Below, in pieces: positions 32,900 to 43,209 of a stretch of 64,000 bases of DNA (position 1 is the first letter of the stretch; every line of letters begins with the position of its first letter). Where the stretch lies: NCBI GenBank assembly GCA_030762935.1, contig CM060898.1:102542781-102606780 (forward strand), read 5' to 3'. The notes under the pieces were generated by a model. The model was not told the origin of the DNA, ran no database searches, and saw only the letters and a program-made list of their open reading frames with translations. Both the position numbers and the translations under genes were made by a program. This DNA is from Hymenopus coronatus. Lineage: Eukaryota; Arthropoda; Insecta; Mantodea; Hymenopodidae.

Positions 32900-33840
32900 A
32901 CATGAATTTTAACTTAGGTGGTACTATTAAGACGAAATTTTTAGGCATTGTTTTAAATCAAAACCTTACTTGGCATCAACTTGATCATATATGTACAAAA
33001 TTAAATAAAGCATGCTTTGCTATTAGAAGCCTAAAAATGAGTTTGGACATTAACTGCTTGCTTACTTATATTATGCCACTGTACGATCAATTTAGGTCGT
33101 CTCCTTAGCGCGGTGGTAGCGTTGCTGCTTACCAAGTGGGAGACCTGGGTTCGGTCACCAGTACTGGCATGGGGATTTTTCCCCCGCTGGGAGACCTGAC
33201 CCGGGGTGTACTCAGCATCGTAAGGTCCCTGGGGGGCCAATTGAGGAGCTACTTGGTGGAGAAGTAGCGGCTCCAGGTCATGAGGACCGCATTAACCGGC
33301 CGGGGGGACTCGAGGCGCTGACCACGTCTCTCCCTCCAATACTGCGCGTCTGTAGTGGACCAAGATGGGGAACGCAGCGGCCAAGGTTCGCCGTGAGCTG
33401 TCGTGCCATGGAGTTAACAATCAATTTTATCATACGATATTTTAATATGGGGATCTGCAACTGAAGTATTTTTGGGTATTTTTAATTCAGAAAAGAGTGC
33501 TAAGAATAGTTTTAATATGAACCCAAGAGACTCATTAAGACATGTTTATAAACAATTTCTATCTTTACTTTGACTTATTTATTAATATATGGTGCTCCAC
33601 TGTTTTATAAAAACAACTCAAGTTTATTCACTCTCATAATCATTTTACTAGAAATATGAATAACGACCATATAGGAAAATAACAACTAAATACTAAAATT
33701 CACCAAAGTGCCCATAAGTAAAATTGTCAATGCTCTCCCATATGACATTAAAATAGATTATATGTGTAAATTTAAAAGATCACTACGTTCATTTTTACGT
33801 GGTAAAACTTTTTACAGTTTAAGGGAATTATTTAATTACT
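32900..33840 (+). pseudogene. LINE reverse transcriptase C-terminal region, split by SINE-F
   Basis: Left of the SINE the plus strand encodes TKFLGIVLNQNLTWHQLDHI and KLNKACFAIRSLKM, matching the FLG..LD..LTW..H segment after the catalytic motifs of non-LTR reverse transcriptases. A one-base shift gives YYATVRSILSYDILIWG, which spans the SINE site once the SINE is removed. To the right come MNPRDSLRHVYKQF, SKIVNALPYDIK and KFKRSLRSFLRGKTFYSLRE, the usual C-terminal order in this LINE group. Stops and frameshifts show it is dead. An upstream catalytic domain is not present in the window. Confidence 0.75.
33094..33416 (+). mobile_element. SINE-F, copy 1
   Basis: It starts AGGTCGTCTCCTTAGCGCGG with a tRNA-like head and a decayed B box, and contains GGGGATTTTTCCCCCGCTGG, GGGGGGCCAATTGAGGAGCT and a final CTGTCGTGCCATGGAGTT. 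The flanking repeats ACGATCAATTT (33083-33093) and ACAATCAATTT (33417-33427) match at 10 of 11 bases. It interrupts a LINE. Confidence 0.9.
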
Positions 33841-33949
33841 ATACATTTATGACGGGTCTATCAAACAGTTGAACATCTAGTATTATCATAACCTGTGTAT
33901 ATAGCACTGAAATTGAATGTTAATTTTAATCAGAGGCTGTTTATCTTAA

Positions 33950-34108
33950 GTGCGTCCTATTCTCTATTGGGTGTGAAACAGAGGTAATTTTGCTCAGAGG
34001 CCGTTAATCAGCATTAAGATTCTTTTTCATGCCGTAAATCTAGGACTCGGGACCACCAGCTTTATTTCTCCTCTGAAGGAAGCCATGCTAAGGATTTTAC
34101 GCCCGAAA
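33950..34108 (-). mobile_element. SINE-B fragment
   Basis: Reverse complement of part of SINE-B: TCTATTGGGTGTGAAA, TTTTGCTCAGAGGCC, GCCGTAAATCTAGGAC and GATTTTACGCCCG. Head and tail are missing. Confidence 0.78.
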
Positions 34109-34241
34109 AAAAATATTTGAATCCTGACGAGGGTTTAGTTCAGTATTCCTACTACAGCAGGAAGCTACACTGCTGCTGCCAGTTTAACTATGTTTTGATT
34201 ATGTCAATATTTGAAGGAAATTTAATTAAACATCAGCTTTT

Positions 34242-34730
34242 ACTTTCTCTAGCACGTGTGTACAATGTACATAATGTATAGAGAAGCTATTGTATTGCAC
34301 CCAAAAATTCCATACCGAAATTTCACCGCAAATACATGTTTTGAAACAAAAACATTTTAGAAACATTTCCATGTAATTGTGTCTATGAATATGTATGTAT
34401 GTGTGTGTTAAAGCACACAATTTATGTCAAATACATTTTTAAAGCTAACCATTTGGAGATATACCTTTTTAATGCTCTTCAAATGTCCAATACTTCGATT
34501 TTTCTAAACTGGGACATCGTTTACACAAAGAGAAGGGTATTTCAATTGCATCACATAAAAGATTTGACTGTTGGTTCAGCCTAGTGTATTCTCTTATTTT
34601 CCTTCTACTTACAAGGAACTAAGTAATTCAACTATGTTTATCTCGATTAACACAAAGTATAAATTACTTTTGTATGAATTACTTTTGCTAAGCACGTAAG
34701 CAAGGTTATATAAGTGGAAAAACCAGATTT
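34242..34730 (+). mobile_element. TPE copy with large internal deletion
   Basis: A recognisable tip (TGTACAATGTACATAATG) jumps from the GT region (GTGTGTGTTAAAGC) to the ACACAATTTATGTCAAATAC block, losing the centre. It ends in a diverged tail near AAACCAGA. Confidence 0.7.
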
Positions 34731-35426
34731 TTAAAAACGGAACCATTATTTGATTGTTTTCCTCCTTCTATAAGCACGAGCGAAAAACGAATTATTGCTT
34801 TCATTAAAGTGTAAGTGTTCAAAAATTAAGGGGGTATCTAGGAAATGTTCATCGCCACAATAACATATACCTACCTATATTTATACAAAATACTGATTTT
34901 TATGCAGTACAATTTTATCTCTATCTTACGGTTTATCTTTTATACAAAAGTAATTAAAAGTGAAGAAGTATTCTCAGGCTATCTGCAAAAATGTTGCTAA
35001 TGATTTTGACTTTAAGAGTCTTATATTTAAGATATTTACATGAGAATTAAAATGTATATATCGATTTTTTTTCGAATAGTCTGTGATGTCTTGTTCATTC
35101 GAAAGAGAACTTGTATAGTTTTATATAACAGGTAAAACACAATTGACAGAAAAAGTCTAATAAACAAAATACGAGGTTTCTTTAAAACACAGTAATGATT
35201 TCAAAGGATTTTGTGTAGCAATAGCTATTTCCGAGATATGGTATTTTGATATAAAATAACACACAAAGATTGCAGAGAAAGATTAAACCACTTTTGGTGC
35301 TATAGCTATTCCTTGAAACAGAGCTAAAAATCAAAACCCTGGAGAACATACAGTGAATATACTCTAAGAATGAAATTGTTCTTACAATTATGTATATTTA
35401 TTTACTTTTGATTGCTGTGACAATGT
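34731..35426. mobile_element. Degraded TPE pieces in both orientations
   Basis: TATCTCTATCTTACGG near 34919 is minus-oriented. AATGATTTTGACTTTAAGAG and GATATTTACATGAGAATTAA near 34998-35045 are plus-oriented. The remainder is unassigned. Confidence 0.45.
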
Positions 35427-35438
35427 AAAATCTTTGTA

Positions 35439-35673
35439 TTTGTTTTGTTAGTGTTTAACGCTGCTTTAACTATTTAGGTGCCGCAGGCGATGATACATGA
35501 ATGATGATGGAGTACCGGTGGAATGCGTTGGCGGGGGAAACCGGAGTACCCGGAGAAAACGCGCTCCAGCGTCGCTTTGTCCACCAAAAATCTCACATGC
35601 CGTCGCTTGGGATCAAACCCCGGCCGTCTAGGTGAGAGGCGAGTGGACTAACCACTCGGCCACGGCGCGGCCC
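35439..35673 (-). mobile_element. SINE-C inserted with a 12-bp target duplication
   Basis: Read on the minus strand it begins GGCCGCGCCGTGGCCGAGTG, an A-box-like head that resembles a tRNA with a long variable arm, with B box GGGGTTTGATCCC. It continues through TTTTCTCCGGGTACTCCGG to GTGTTTAACGC-type 3' sequence. The perfect repeat AAAATCTTTGTA lies at 35427-35438 and 35674-35685. This is the best preserved SINE-C head in the window. Confidence 0.92.
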
Positions 35674-35687
35674 AAAATCTTTGTAAA

Positions 35688-36543
35688 AACCCTAATGTGT
35701 TATACTCACATAATTTTGACTCACTGTTCCACTAACAAACTTTCCTTACAAAACACTATTCCTTTATCTACAACATGTGGTAAACATTAGCAGAAGCTGC
35801 ATTATTATTTACTTCTTTGTAAGTAGAAGGGAAATGTGGGACAGGCTAAAACGATATACAAATTGTTTAAACGCTATGTAAAACAGTTGAAAAATAGAAA
35901 CAATGAAATTATGTATTCTTGGAAGTAAAGCAAAAGGGATAAAACGGAAGTTAAGTTCCCGCTTGAAAAAAGTTTAAGTATTTTAAAATTGAAGCCAAAA
36001 TCTTGGAAAAACTTAAGTCTACCAAAAGAATGAGTATGACATAAATCGTGTGTTTTAACAAGATCTATACCTTTGTGTAGTCAGTTTTTGTCTATCTCTT
36101 ACGGTTTACCAGTTACACAAAATTCATCCAAAATGAAGACGTTTTAGAGGCTGCTGCCAGAAAATTCAAGATATAAATTTCGTTTGTCATGAAAATATCT
36201 TAAACGTTTATTATTTTAATAAAAAATAGCTAGAGCTATTTTTGAGAACATCAAAACTTTAATTTTTTCTATGTAAAAGGAGTTTGGTTTGGGGGATTTT
36301 TCCTCAAAATCTTCGTGTCGCATCATTGGAAGATACTAAACTTATATATCAAATTTGGTACTTTACCGACCTTTCCTTTTTGAGTTATCGTTTTCACAGA
36401 CACTCGAATACACACACAGATACACACCTTTTTCTGAAAATACTTTTTTGGATTCACGGTAGCCTAAAATGTGTATTTCTGGTAAAATCTTGATATCGAA
36501 TTTTTGGATTGAATGCAATATCTTCAATATCTCTGTACTAAGT
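35688..36543 (-). mobile_element. TPE copy
   Basis: From CCTAATGTGTTATACTCACA through TCTATCTCTTACGGTTTACC to a worn tip near CTGTACTAAGTAGAG. Its right half is part of the duplicated block. Confidence 0.8.
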
Positions 36544-37812
36544 AGAGAAAATAGTCAGAAGCAGAACAAATGAAAACCGCCTCTTCTAGTCTACAGTGAC
36601 CAAAAATATGTTGGGCTTCGTCTTCGCACACTCGAAAACAAAAGGATTCTTCTTAAAACTCCGAGACTAGATAATACATATCAATTTTTACTTTCTCTAT
36701 ACGCACTATCTACATAGTGTATAGAGAAGGTATTACACTCCACCAACAAATTCGATACCGAGATTTCACCGGAAATATATGTTTTAGGGTCTTCTGTACG
36801 CATAAAAAGCATTTTCAGAAAAAGGTCCGCGTGTGTGTCCGTGTGTGTGTCCGTGTGTCTGTGAACATGATAACTCAAAAACGAAACGTCGGTAAAATAC
36901 CAAACTTGGCATTTAAGTTAAGTATCTTCCAGGGATGCGACACGCAGATTATGTGAAAAATCCCCCACCCCAAACTACCCTTTACATGGAACCGTTTTCG
37001 AAAATTTTGATTTTCTAAAAAATGGCTCTAACGATTTTGATTAAAATATCGTATATTTCAGATATTTACCTGCCAAACAAAATGTATATTTTGAATTTTC
37101 TGGTAATAGCCTCTGAAGACTACTTTATTCTGAGTGAATTTTACGGAATTTTGCATAACTGCTAAACCGTAAGAGATGGACAAAAACTTACCACACGAAA
37201 AATGTAGAGCACATTAAAACACACAATTTATGTTGTATACATTTTTTGTGGAGTTGATCGTTTTTTATATATTCCTTGTTTTTGTTTTCAGTTTCGAAAA
37301 ACTTAACTTTTCTCATTCAGGAATTTGTCAACTTCTGTCCATATAGACAAAGGAGCTTCAGTCACATAGCAACCAGCTTTTGACTCTCGCTTTAACCTAT
37401 ACTACTCCCTTATTTCCCTTCTACTTACAATGAAGCAAGTAATAATTTTTTGTCGATTAGCATGAAGTAAATAGATGCATGAGCTTTTTAAAACTAGTTC
37501 GTCGCAGAGATGTAGAGAAAGTCATGTGAATGGAACACATCAGATTTTTTCACAAATTACCTATGATCCAAAAATATGTGGTACAATAAATAGAGGCTAA
37601 AAACTAAACCCAGAAAAGAGACAAGAGTGAAGCTTTACAAGGTAAGCCGTGTCCGCTTTTCTTTATGGATCTCCAATATGGACGTCGATCAAAACTGACA
37701 AAAACAAGACACAAGCTGCCGAAATGAGATTCTTAACAACAGTAAAAGGAAACAAAATATCAAATGATAAAATAAGGGAAGAGCTAGAAGTTAATTCTTT
37801 GGAAGAAAAAAG
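36209..37812 (+). repeat. Duplicated block, copy 2
   Basis: Same junction order as 28072-30053 but without the SINE-B insertion, the 84-bp duplication and the long TA run. It continues beyond the first copy's right edge into the rest of the LINE fragment. Confidence 0.85.
36690..37544 (+). mobile_element. TPE copy, full length
   Basis: A good tip (CACTATCTACATAGTGTATA), GT/CCGTGTG tract, ACCAAACTTGG hairpin and the standard end GAATGGAACACATCAGA. 855 bp. Confidence 0.9.
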
Positions 37813-37985
37813 TATAAACTATAGATATGAATGAGAATAGCATGTTGATAGAATGCCGAGAGAGAGGGAGAGAGAAAGAGAGAGAGCGAGAGAGAGGATC
37901 CCTAAAAGAGTATTATACTATAGACCTATGAGAAAAAGGCATATGCGAAGACCAAGAAAACAAAGGCCAGATATGTTCTGAAACC
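37548..37985 (+). pseudogene. LINE reverse transcriptase, C-terminal fragment (block copy 2)
   Basis: Encodes CGTINRG, a stop, SAFLYGSPIWTSIKTDKN, KTQAAEMRFLTTVKGNKI and IREELEVNSLEEKSINYRYE, then HVDRMPRE interrupted by a GA repeat, then KAYAKTKKTKARYVLK-type sequence. The order LYGS..W, QAAEMRFL, IR.EL, RM matches the tail of a common insect LINE group. An in-frame stop and the GA expansion show it is inactive. Confidence 0.75.
37857..37897. repeat. GA-rich microsatellite
   Basis: A run of AGAGAG-type repeats with a few interruptions inside the LINE fragment. Confidence 0.9.
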
Positions 37986-38074
37986 GCAACAGGCAACATT
38001 GCGTAATTCTGTTTATATAAATTAACAAAAAGCGCTTAGGACAGCAAACTTCTGTAAAAAGAGTTTGTATATTC

Positions 38075-38236
38075 TTATTGTTGTTGTTTGATATATAAAA
38101 ATCAAACGATACCTGCTAGAGAATGTCATATGAATATTAATACAACTTTTTAATCTCTGTACACATCTAGTAGGTAGACAAGGTCTAAAATTCGATTCAC
38201 ACAATTGCATATTTTCCGGATCCCTTAATAAAAACA
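38075..38236 (+). mobile_element. Small TPE pieces
   Basis: A tail end (AGAGAATGTCATATGAATAT) is followed by T residues and a collapsed tip (ATCTCTGTACACATCTAG) leading to AAAATTCGATTC. Both are heavily eroded. Confidence 0.45.
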
Positions 38237-38239
38237 CAA

Positions 38240-38770
38240 ATCTGATGTGCTCCATTCACATGACTTTCTCATATTCTCTGTAACAATCTTTTTTTTTTTT
38301 TTTTTTTTTTTTTTATTGTTTCATTTGTATAGACGCCTTTAACTTCATATCGGAGGGGTTTGACTTGTGAAACTTTAGGTTCAGAACATTAGGTTAATAA
38401 GCTTTATATAACTAAACACACGCACATTTGCTCTCTATGGGGGATGGGGAATACTTCTGGTTATAGAAAACTTCCTCGCCCCAGCCGGGAATCGAACCAG
38501 GGACCTCCGAGTCAGAAATCAGCTCACTGACCACTCGATCACGGATACAGTTAAACAAATTATTGTGTAAAAGCTTATTATTCTCTCCAATTCATGTTAA
38601 CCGAGATAAACACTATTATTATTAATTCCTTATAAGTAGAAGGGAAATAAGGGAATACACTAGGCTAAATTGACAGTCAAATGATGTAAAATGTGGTTGC
38701 TATGGGATAGCAATCCGATTCTTTGCGCGGCCAGATGTTGACAAGTTTTCATATGAAAAAACTACACGCA
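38240..38770 (-). mobile_element. TPE tail half carrying SINE-D
   Basis: Starts TCTGATGTGCTCCATTCACA and continues after SINE-D through ATGTTAACCGAGATAAACAC to GACAAGTTTTCATATG. The tip half is replaced by the mini-TPE that follows. Confidence 0.75.
38289..38550 (-). mobile_element. SINE-D with poly-A tail
   Basis: On the minus strand a tRNA-like head reads GTGATCGAGTGGTCAGTGAG with B box TGGTTCGATTCCCGGC (38484-38499), and the other end is a 26-base A run (T run at 38289-38314). It interrupts a TPE copy. Only one copy is in the window. Confidence 0.82.
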
Positions 38771-38775
38771 CTTTT

Positions 38776-39142
38776 ACTTTCTCTACACGTACTGTGTACA
38801 TAGTTTATAGAGAAGGTATTGCATTCCACCTCGTGGAGTTGATCGTTTTTGAGATATTCATTGGTTTTGGTTTCAGCTATGAAAAATTTACCTTTCTCAT
38901 ATAGGAATTTGTCAACTCCTGTCCATATAAATAAAGGAACTTCAGTCACACAGCAACCAGCTTTTGACTAACACTTTAACCCATGGTACCCCGTTATTCC
39001 ACTTCTATTTACAAGGAAGCAAGTAATAAGACTATTTCTGCTAATTTTTTCTAATTAGCATGAAGTAAATAGAAGCATAAGCTTTTTAACAATAATTTTT
39101 TGCAGAGATGTAGAGAAAGTCATGTGAATGGAACACATCAGA
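38776..39142 (+). mobile_element. Mini-TPE, 367 bp, both ends intact
   Basis: The tip (ACTTTCTCTACACGTACTGT) runs to GCATTCCACC and jumps directly to TCGTGGAGTTGATCG, then follows the normal tail to GGAACACATCAGA. The GT tract, hairpin and central block are absent. Both termini are preserved. Confidence 0.85.
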
Positions 39143-39594
39143 TTTTTTTCCTGTGAAAATTAGTAGATAGCAGAAGATCGTTTTTGTTTATTGTCGTGAA
39201 TTATTTAAAGCGCTCATCGTGAAGTTTGAGGCGGTCGGCAGCCAGAAATCATCCATCTTCTTCAGGACCAGTTGTATATGCTGCGGTATGTAATGTGAAC
39301 ATGTTGCCTCAACTCAGTGGGGCGGAAGAAGACCGGCAATTGTAATGGACTTCGACAAGAACTGATAAAATGCAGCTGTCAAGAAGAACAAGATGGCAGT
39401 GGCGTGGCTTGAAATACAAAAGCGGTATCATCTTGTGGAGGCGCCCATGTTCGCGTCTCTGAATATCAACTAGTCCTCTCCTCATGTCATAGCTTCGCTG
39501 TGGCAGCACTTGTTTTAATATTCCATGCATTGGTTCACCGGTTCAATTGATGTTCCATACATATAACAAATCTTATGTATTTCATTAACATAAT
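39143..39594. other. Intergenic stretch including an 80-90-bp repeat
   Basis: Around 39480-39570 the sequence CATTGGTTCACCGGTTCAAT with CGCTGTGGCAGCACTTGTTT recurs in diverged form at 41200-41280 (CTGGTTCACCGGCTCCATTG). Read on the minus strand both would encode a HRTLKQ.LPQ-type peptide. I do not recognise it. Confidence 0.4.
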
Positions 39595-40050
39595 TTTCTC
39601 AATCTGTTCTGTAAACAACAATACTTACGAAAGATTATTCTTCTATCTACTTCATATTAATCGAGATAAATATTACTATTGGTCGTCTTCTTACTAAGCG
39701 GAAGACCTGGGTTCGATCCCCAGTACCGGCGTGGGGATTTTTCCCCAGCTGGGAGACCTGGCCCGGGGTGCACTCAGCCTCGTAAGGTCCCTGGGGGGCC
39801 AATTGAGGAGCTCCAGGTCTTGAGGACCGCATTAACCGGCCGGGGAGTCTCGAGGCGCTGACCCCGTCTCACCCTCCAAAACTGCATCCCTGACGTCTGT
39901 AGTGGACCGAGATGGGGGACGCAGCGGCCGGGCGGTAGGCCAAGGTTGCCCGTAAGCTGTCGTGCCATGGAGTTATTAGTTATTTAAACATTACTATAAA
40001 TGGTCTTATTACTTAGTTTCTTATAGTGAGGTATGTTGGAATTATGATAG
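39595..40050 (-). mobile_element. TPE tail fragment split by SINE-F
   Basis: Left piece 39595-39679 (TTCTATCTACTTCATATTAA to AAATATTACTAT) and right piece 39986-40050 (AAACATTACTATAAATGG onward) join into normal TPE tail sequence. Confidence 0.65.
39680..39985 (+). mobile_element. SINE-F, copy 2
   Basis: It has a shortened head with B box GGTTCGATCCCCAGTACCGG and the GGGGATTTTTCCCCAGCTGG, GGGGGGCCAATTGAGGAGCT and CTGTCGTGCCATGGAG landmarks. Flanks AAATATTACTAT (39668-39679) and AAACATTACTAT (39986-39997) match at 11 of 12 bases. Confidence 0.88.
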
Positions 40051-40082
40051 ATTTATTTTGTTATTTTTAAACATTATCTCCT

Positions 40083-40890
40083 TTTAGCTCGATACACTTT
40101 TACTAGCCTTTCTCCAACTGTTTTAAGCCTTCCAAAAAGTAGCATTTCGGAAGCTCTTCGGGAGATGACTCTTCGTTGGACGTGAATCGTTCTCCACCGA
40201 GCCACTTTTTCAAGTTTGGAAATAAAAATAGGTTACTGGTGGCTAAACCTGCGGTGGATGTTGTAGTAACCTTAGTGCTACAATTTTAGTCATTAAAACT
40301 GCGCAGTATGCACTCGCGCATTGTTTTGATGGAAGAGAATCTTATCTTTGTCAGACGAGAGCGTTTTTTTCTTGATTTTTCCGTTCAATAGGTACAATAA
40401 CTATGCACAGTACTCTCCATTTATCGTTCTTCCTTTCTGCAAATAATCAATGTACATGATTCCGCATGCATCCCAAATAACCGATGCCATCACCTTTTTG
40501 CAGATTTCACCGCCTTTGCCTTCTTCGGAGCCGATTAGCCTTAAAAAAACCCACTGTTTCGACTTACTTTCGTCTCTGTTGTGTGGTAGTGTATCCGTAT
40601 TCCATCCACAATTATGTATCGGTGCAGAAACTCATCAAGATAGAGACGGAAAAGTGTCCGAATCGATCACACGATTGCGTTTATTCTCCATTGAGAGCAA
40701 ACGCGGCACCCAGTTTGCCAAGACTTTTGTCAGACCTAATTTTTGGTACAAAATTAAGAACACTATACCTTGTAACTCTACTATATTGCGAACTTTGATT
40801 CGTTGATCTCTCAAAACCATATTTTGGGTTTGTCAATCATTTCGGAGGAAGTTACTTCTACTGGAAGTCCAGAACGATGTACGGCCACGT
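40083..40890 (-). pseudogene. Mariner transposase relic
   Basis: The minus strand carries mariner segments in order with frameshifts and stops: VRNIVELQGIVF..LYQKLG (helix-turn-helix end), LTKVLANWVPRLLSMENKRN (linker), a decayed DET region near LWMEYGYTTTQQRRK, KWLGGERFTSN and YFLEGLKQLEKG..KCIELKGD at the C-terminus. The second catalytic Asp region is unreadable. It belongs to a different mariner lineage from the 41282-42037 element next door. Terminal repeats were not found. Confidence 0.7.
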
Positions 40891-41281
40891 TTATATTCAT
40901 TCATCCAAAAAATTGTAAATTGTTGAAAAAGTAAGAGCAGATGTGCCAACTCGATTTTTATCCCTTATTGTGTTAAGTCTTTTAAATACAACTGATTAGT
41001 TACCCCACAAAACTAGTTTTTTTTTTCCATCTTTCTAAAAAAGCACAAGATTGTTGATTCAATCGTCTATGGCAACGAAACGACGATATAGATATAGCTG
41101 AAACTTTAACTGCCATCTAGTAAGAGACAACAGTTACTAAATACAAAATTGTTCGATGCTACGAGTTTAATTTCTTGGATTCTCTAAGGACTTATTGGGA
41201 CGCCACTCGTATCTTGGCTGTGGCATAAGTTGTTTTAGTGTTCGATGCACTGGTTCACCGGCTCCATTGATATTCCATATA

Positions 41282-42037
41282 CGAGGTACGTCCAGAAAGT
41301 AAGTTCCGTTTGGTAATACAATTAAATTGGGTACAGATACAGAATAATTATTTATTGCACAAAATTCTACAACTCTTAAACTACTTTTCCACATAACTGC
41401 CGAAATTTTGCAGGCATTTGTCATAGCGTGGAACAAGTTTTTGTATACCTTCTTCATAGAAGTTTGCCGCCTGTTGCTCAGTAAGAATCTTTGGTACCCA
41501 ACGTGAGCAAAGTTTACGAAATTTCAGTTTTTCGGTATCAATTTCATGAATTAGTGATCGTGAGCTTTGGGAAAATTCCATAGCGAGAGCACTAATTGTA
41601 AACTTGCGGTTTTCCTGGTTCTTGTCATCAATCGCGTGAACCAGTTCTTCTGTAACCAAAGATGGACGCCCAGTTGCTTCTTCATCGTGAACTTCACTAC
41701 GTCCTTCATTGAACTGTCGGACCCATCTTCTCACCATTGAATCACTCATAGCATTTTGTCCGTAAACTTCGCAAATTTGCCGATAAATTTCAATTGGTTT
41801 CACTTTCCTAGCATTCAGAAAACGAATCACAGATCTGATTTCACAAGCGGCGGGATTTTCAATCAACACCGACATTGTAAACAAGCACAACAAAGCGTAT
41901 GTGGCTGACAGCGATCTCAAAATGGCGCACGTTTGTTCTCCTTGATGCAGAGCGTCTACCGCGCATGTGCGGAACTGCGATAGCAGCGCTGCAGCGGAGA
42001 TAAATTGAAACGGAACTTACTTTCTGGACGTACCTCG
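41282..42037 (-). mobile_element. Internally deleted mariner, 756 bp, perfect 30-bp ends
   Basis: The inverted repeats 41282-41311 and 42008-42037 are identical over 30 bases (CGAGGTACGTCCAGAAAGTA onward), and TA flanks both sides (41280-41281, 42038-42039). Autonomous mariners are about 1.3 kb, so roughly 0.5 kb is missing. Identity of the ends suggests recent mobility, presumably driven by a full-length relative elsewhere. Confidence 0.92.
41381..41920 (-). CDS. Mariner transposase with the catalytic core deleted in frame
   Basis: An uninterrupted 179-codon frame. Residues 20-95 form the N-terminal DNA-binding part: a helix-turn-helix (IRSVIRFLNARKVKPIEIYR, then ICEVYG) and a linker with WVRQFNEGR, ATGRPSLV and a second helix-turn-helix-like region. 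Residues 138-148 give the conserved WVPKILTEQQ. The sequence then goes straight to NFYEEGIQKLVPRYDKCLQN and GSYVEK, the normal C-terminus. The DD34D catalytic domain that should lie between is absent, yet the frame is kept. The product could bind the element's ends but not cut DNA. The ATG chosen is the first in frame; MSVLIEN at residue 16 is closer to the usual mariner start. Confidence 0.8.
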   Translation of the reverse strand: MRSLSATYALLCLFTMSVLIENPAACEIRSVIRFLNARKVKPIEIYRQICEVYGQNAMSDSMVRRWVRQFNEGRSEVHDEEATGRPSLVTEELVHAIDDKNQENRKFTISALAMEFSQSSRSLIHEIDTEKLKFRKLCSRWVPKILTEQQAANFYEEGIQKLVPRYDKCLQNFGSYVEK

Positions 42038-42057
42038 TATATATAGGTATATCTAAA

Positions 42058-42185
42058 TCTGATACTTTCACATGATTTTCTCCATCTGTTCTGCAAAAAA
42101 AAAATTTAAAAATACTATTCCCCTATTTACTTCATGTTAATCAAAATAAACATTACCAGAAATTGTCTTGTTACTTAATTATGTT
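42058..42185 (-). mobile_element. TPE tail fragment
   Basis: CTGATACTTTCACATGATTT through TTCATGTTAATCAAAATAAA to TGTCTTGTTACTTAATT. The tip half is absent. Confidence 0.6.
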
Positions 42186-42308
42186 TTCTTTTTTACAAAC
42201 AAAAAGCACGGCCAACAAGAACATGCATTTAGTTTACATCAGCCACACAGCCATACATATTTTTCGTAATTGCTTAGATGATAATGCTTTTGTTTGGGTT
42301 CTATTTTT

Positions 42309-43205
42309 ACTTTCTCTATACGAACTATGTACATAGTGTATAGAGAAGGTATTGCACTCCACCAAAAAATTCGATATCGAGATTTCACCGGAAATATATG
42401 TTTTAGGGTTCCCTTTATCTAAAAAAAGTAATTTCACAAAAAGGGTCGTGTGTTTGTGTGTGTGTGTGTGTGTGTCCGTGTGTCCGTGTGTCAGTGTGTC
42501 CGTGTGCCTTTGAACACGGTAACTCAAAAACGAAAAGTAGCTAAAATATCAAACTTGGTATTTAAGTTTAGAATCCTCCAGGAATGCGACACGAAGATTT
42601 TGAGAAAAATCCCCCCACCCCAAACTACTCTTTACATGGAACTTTTTTCGAAAATGTTAATTTTCTCAAAAATGGATCGAACGATTTTGATTAAAATATC
42701 GTATATTAAAGATATTTGTATATTAAAATGTATATTTTGAATTTGCTGGGAATAGCCTCTGAAGACTACTTTATTCTGAGTGAACTTTCCGGAATTTTTT
42801 ATAACTGCTAAACCGTAAGAGATAGACAAATACTTACCACTCAAAAAATGTAGAGCACATTAAAACATACAATTTATGTTGTATACATTTTTTTCTTGGA
42901 GTTGATCGTTTTTTAGATATTCCTTGTTTTTGTTTTCAGAGTCGAAAATCTTAACTTTTCTCATACAGGAATTTGTCAACTCATGTCCATACAAATAAAG
43001 GAACTTCAGTCACATAGTAACCAGATTTTGACTATCGCTTTAACCTATGCTACTCCCTTATTTCCTTTCTCTTACAAGGAAGAAAGTAATAAGACTATTT
43101 CGGCTAATTTTTCTAGATTAGCATGAAGTAAGTAGAAGCATAAGATTTTTAAGAATAATTTGTTGCAGGGATATAGAGAAAGTTATGTGAATGGTACACA
43201 TCAGA
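42309..43205 (+). mobile_element. TPE copy, full length, 897 bp
   Basis: Starts ACTTTCTCTATACGAACTAT, has a long GT and CCGTGTG tract, the family's centre, and ends AATGGTACACATCAGA. The shared plus-strand frame is open at 42450-42740. Confidence 0.92.
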
Positions 43206-43209
43206 TTTT

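Noticed and set aside
40450..40806. Plus-strand open frames of 118 and 104 codons
   Set aside because: They lie antisense to a mariner relic whose motifs are recognisable on the minus strand.
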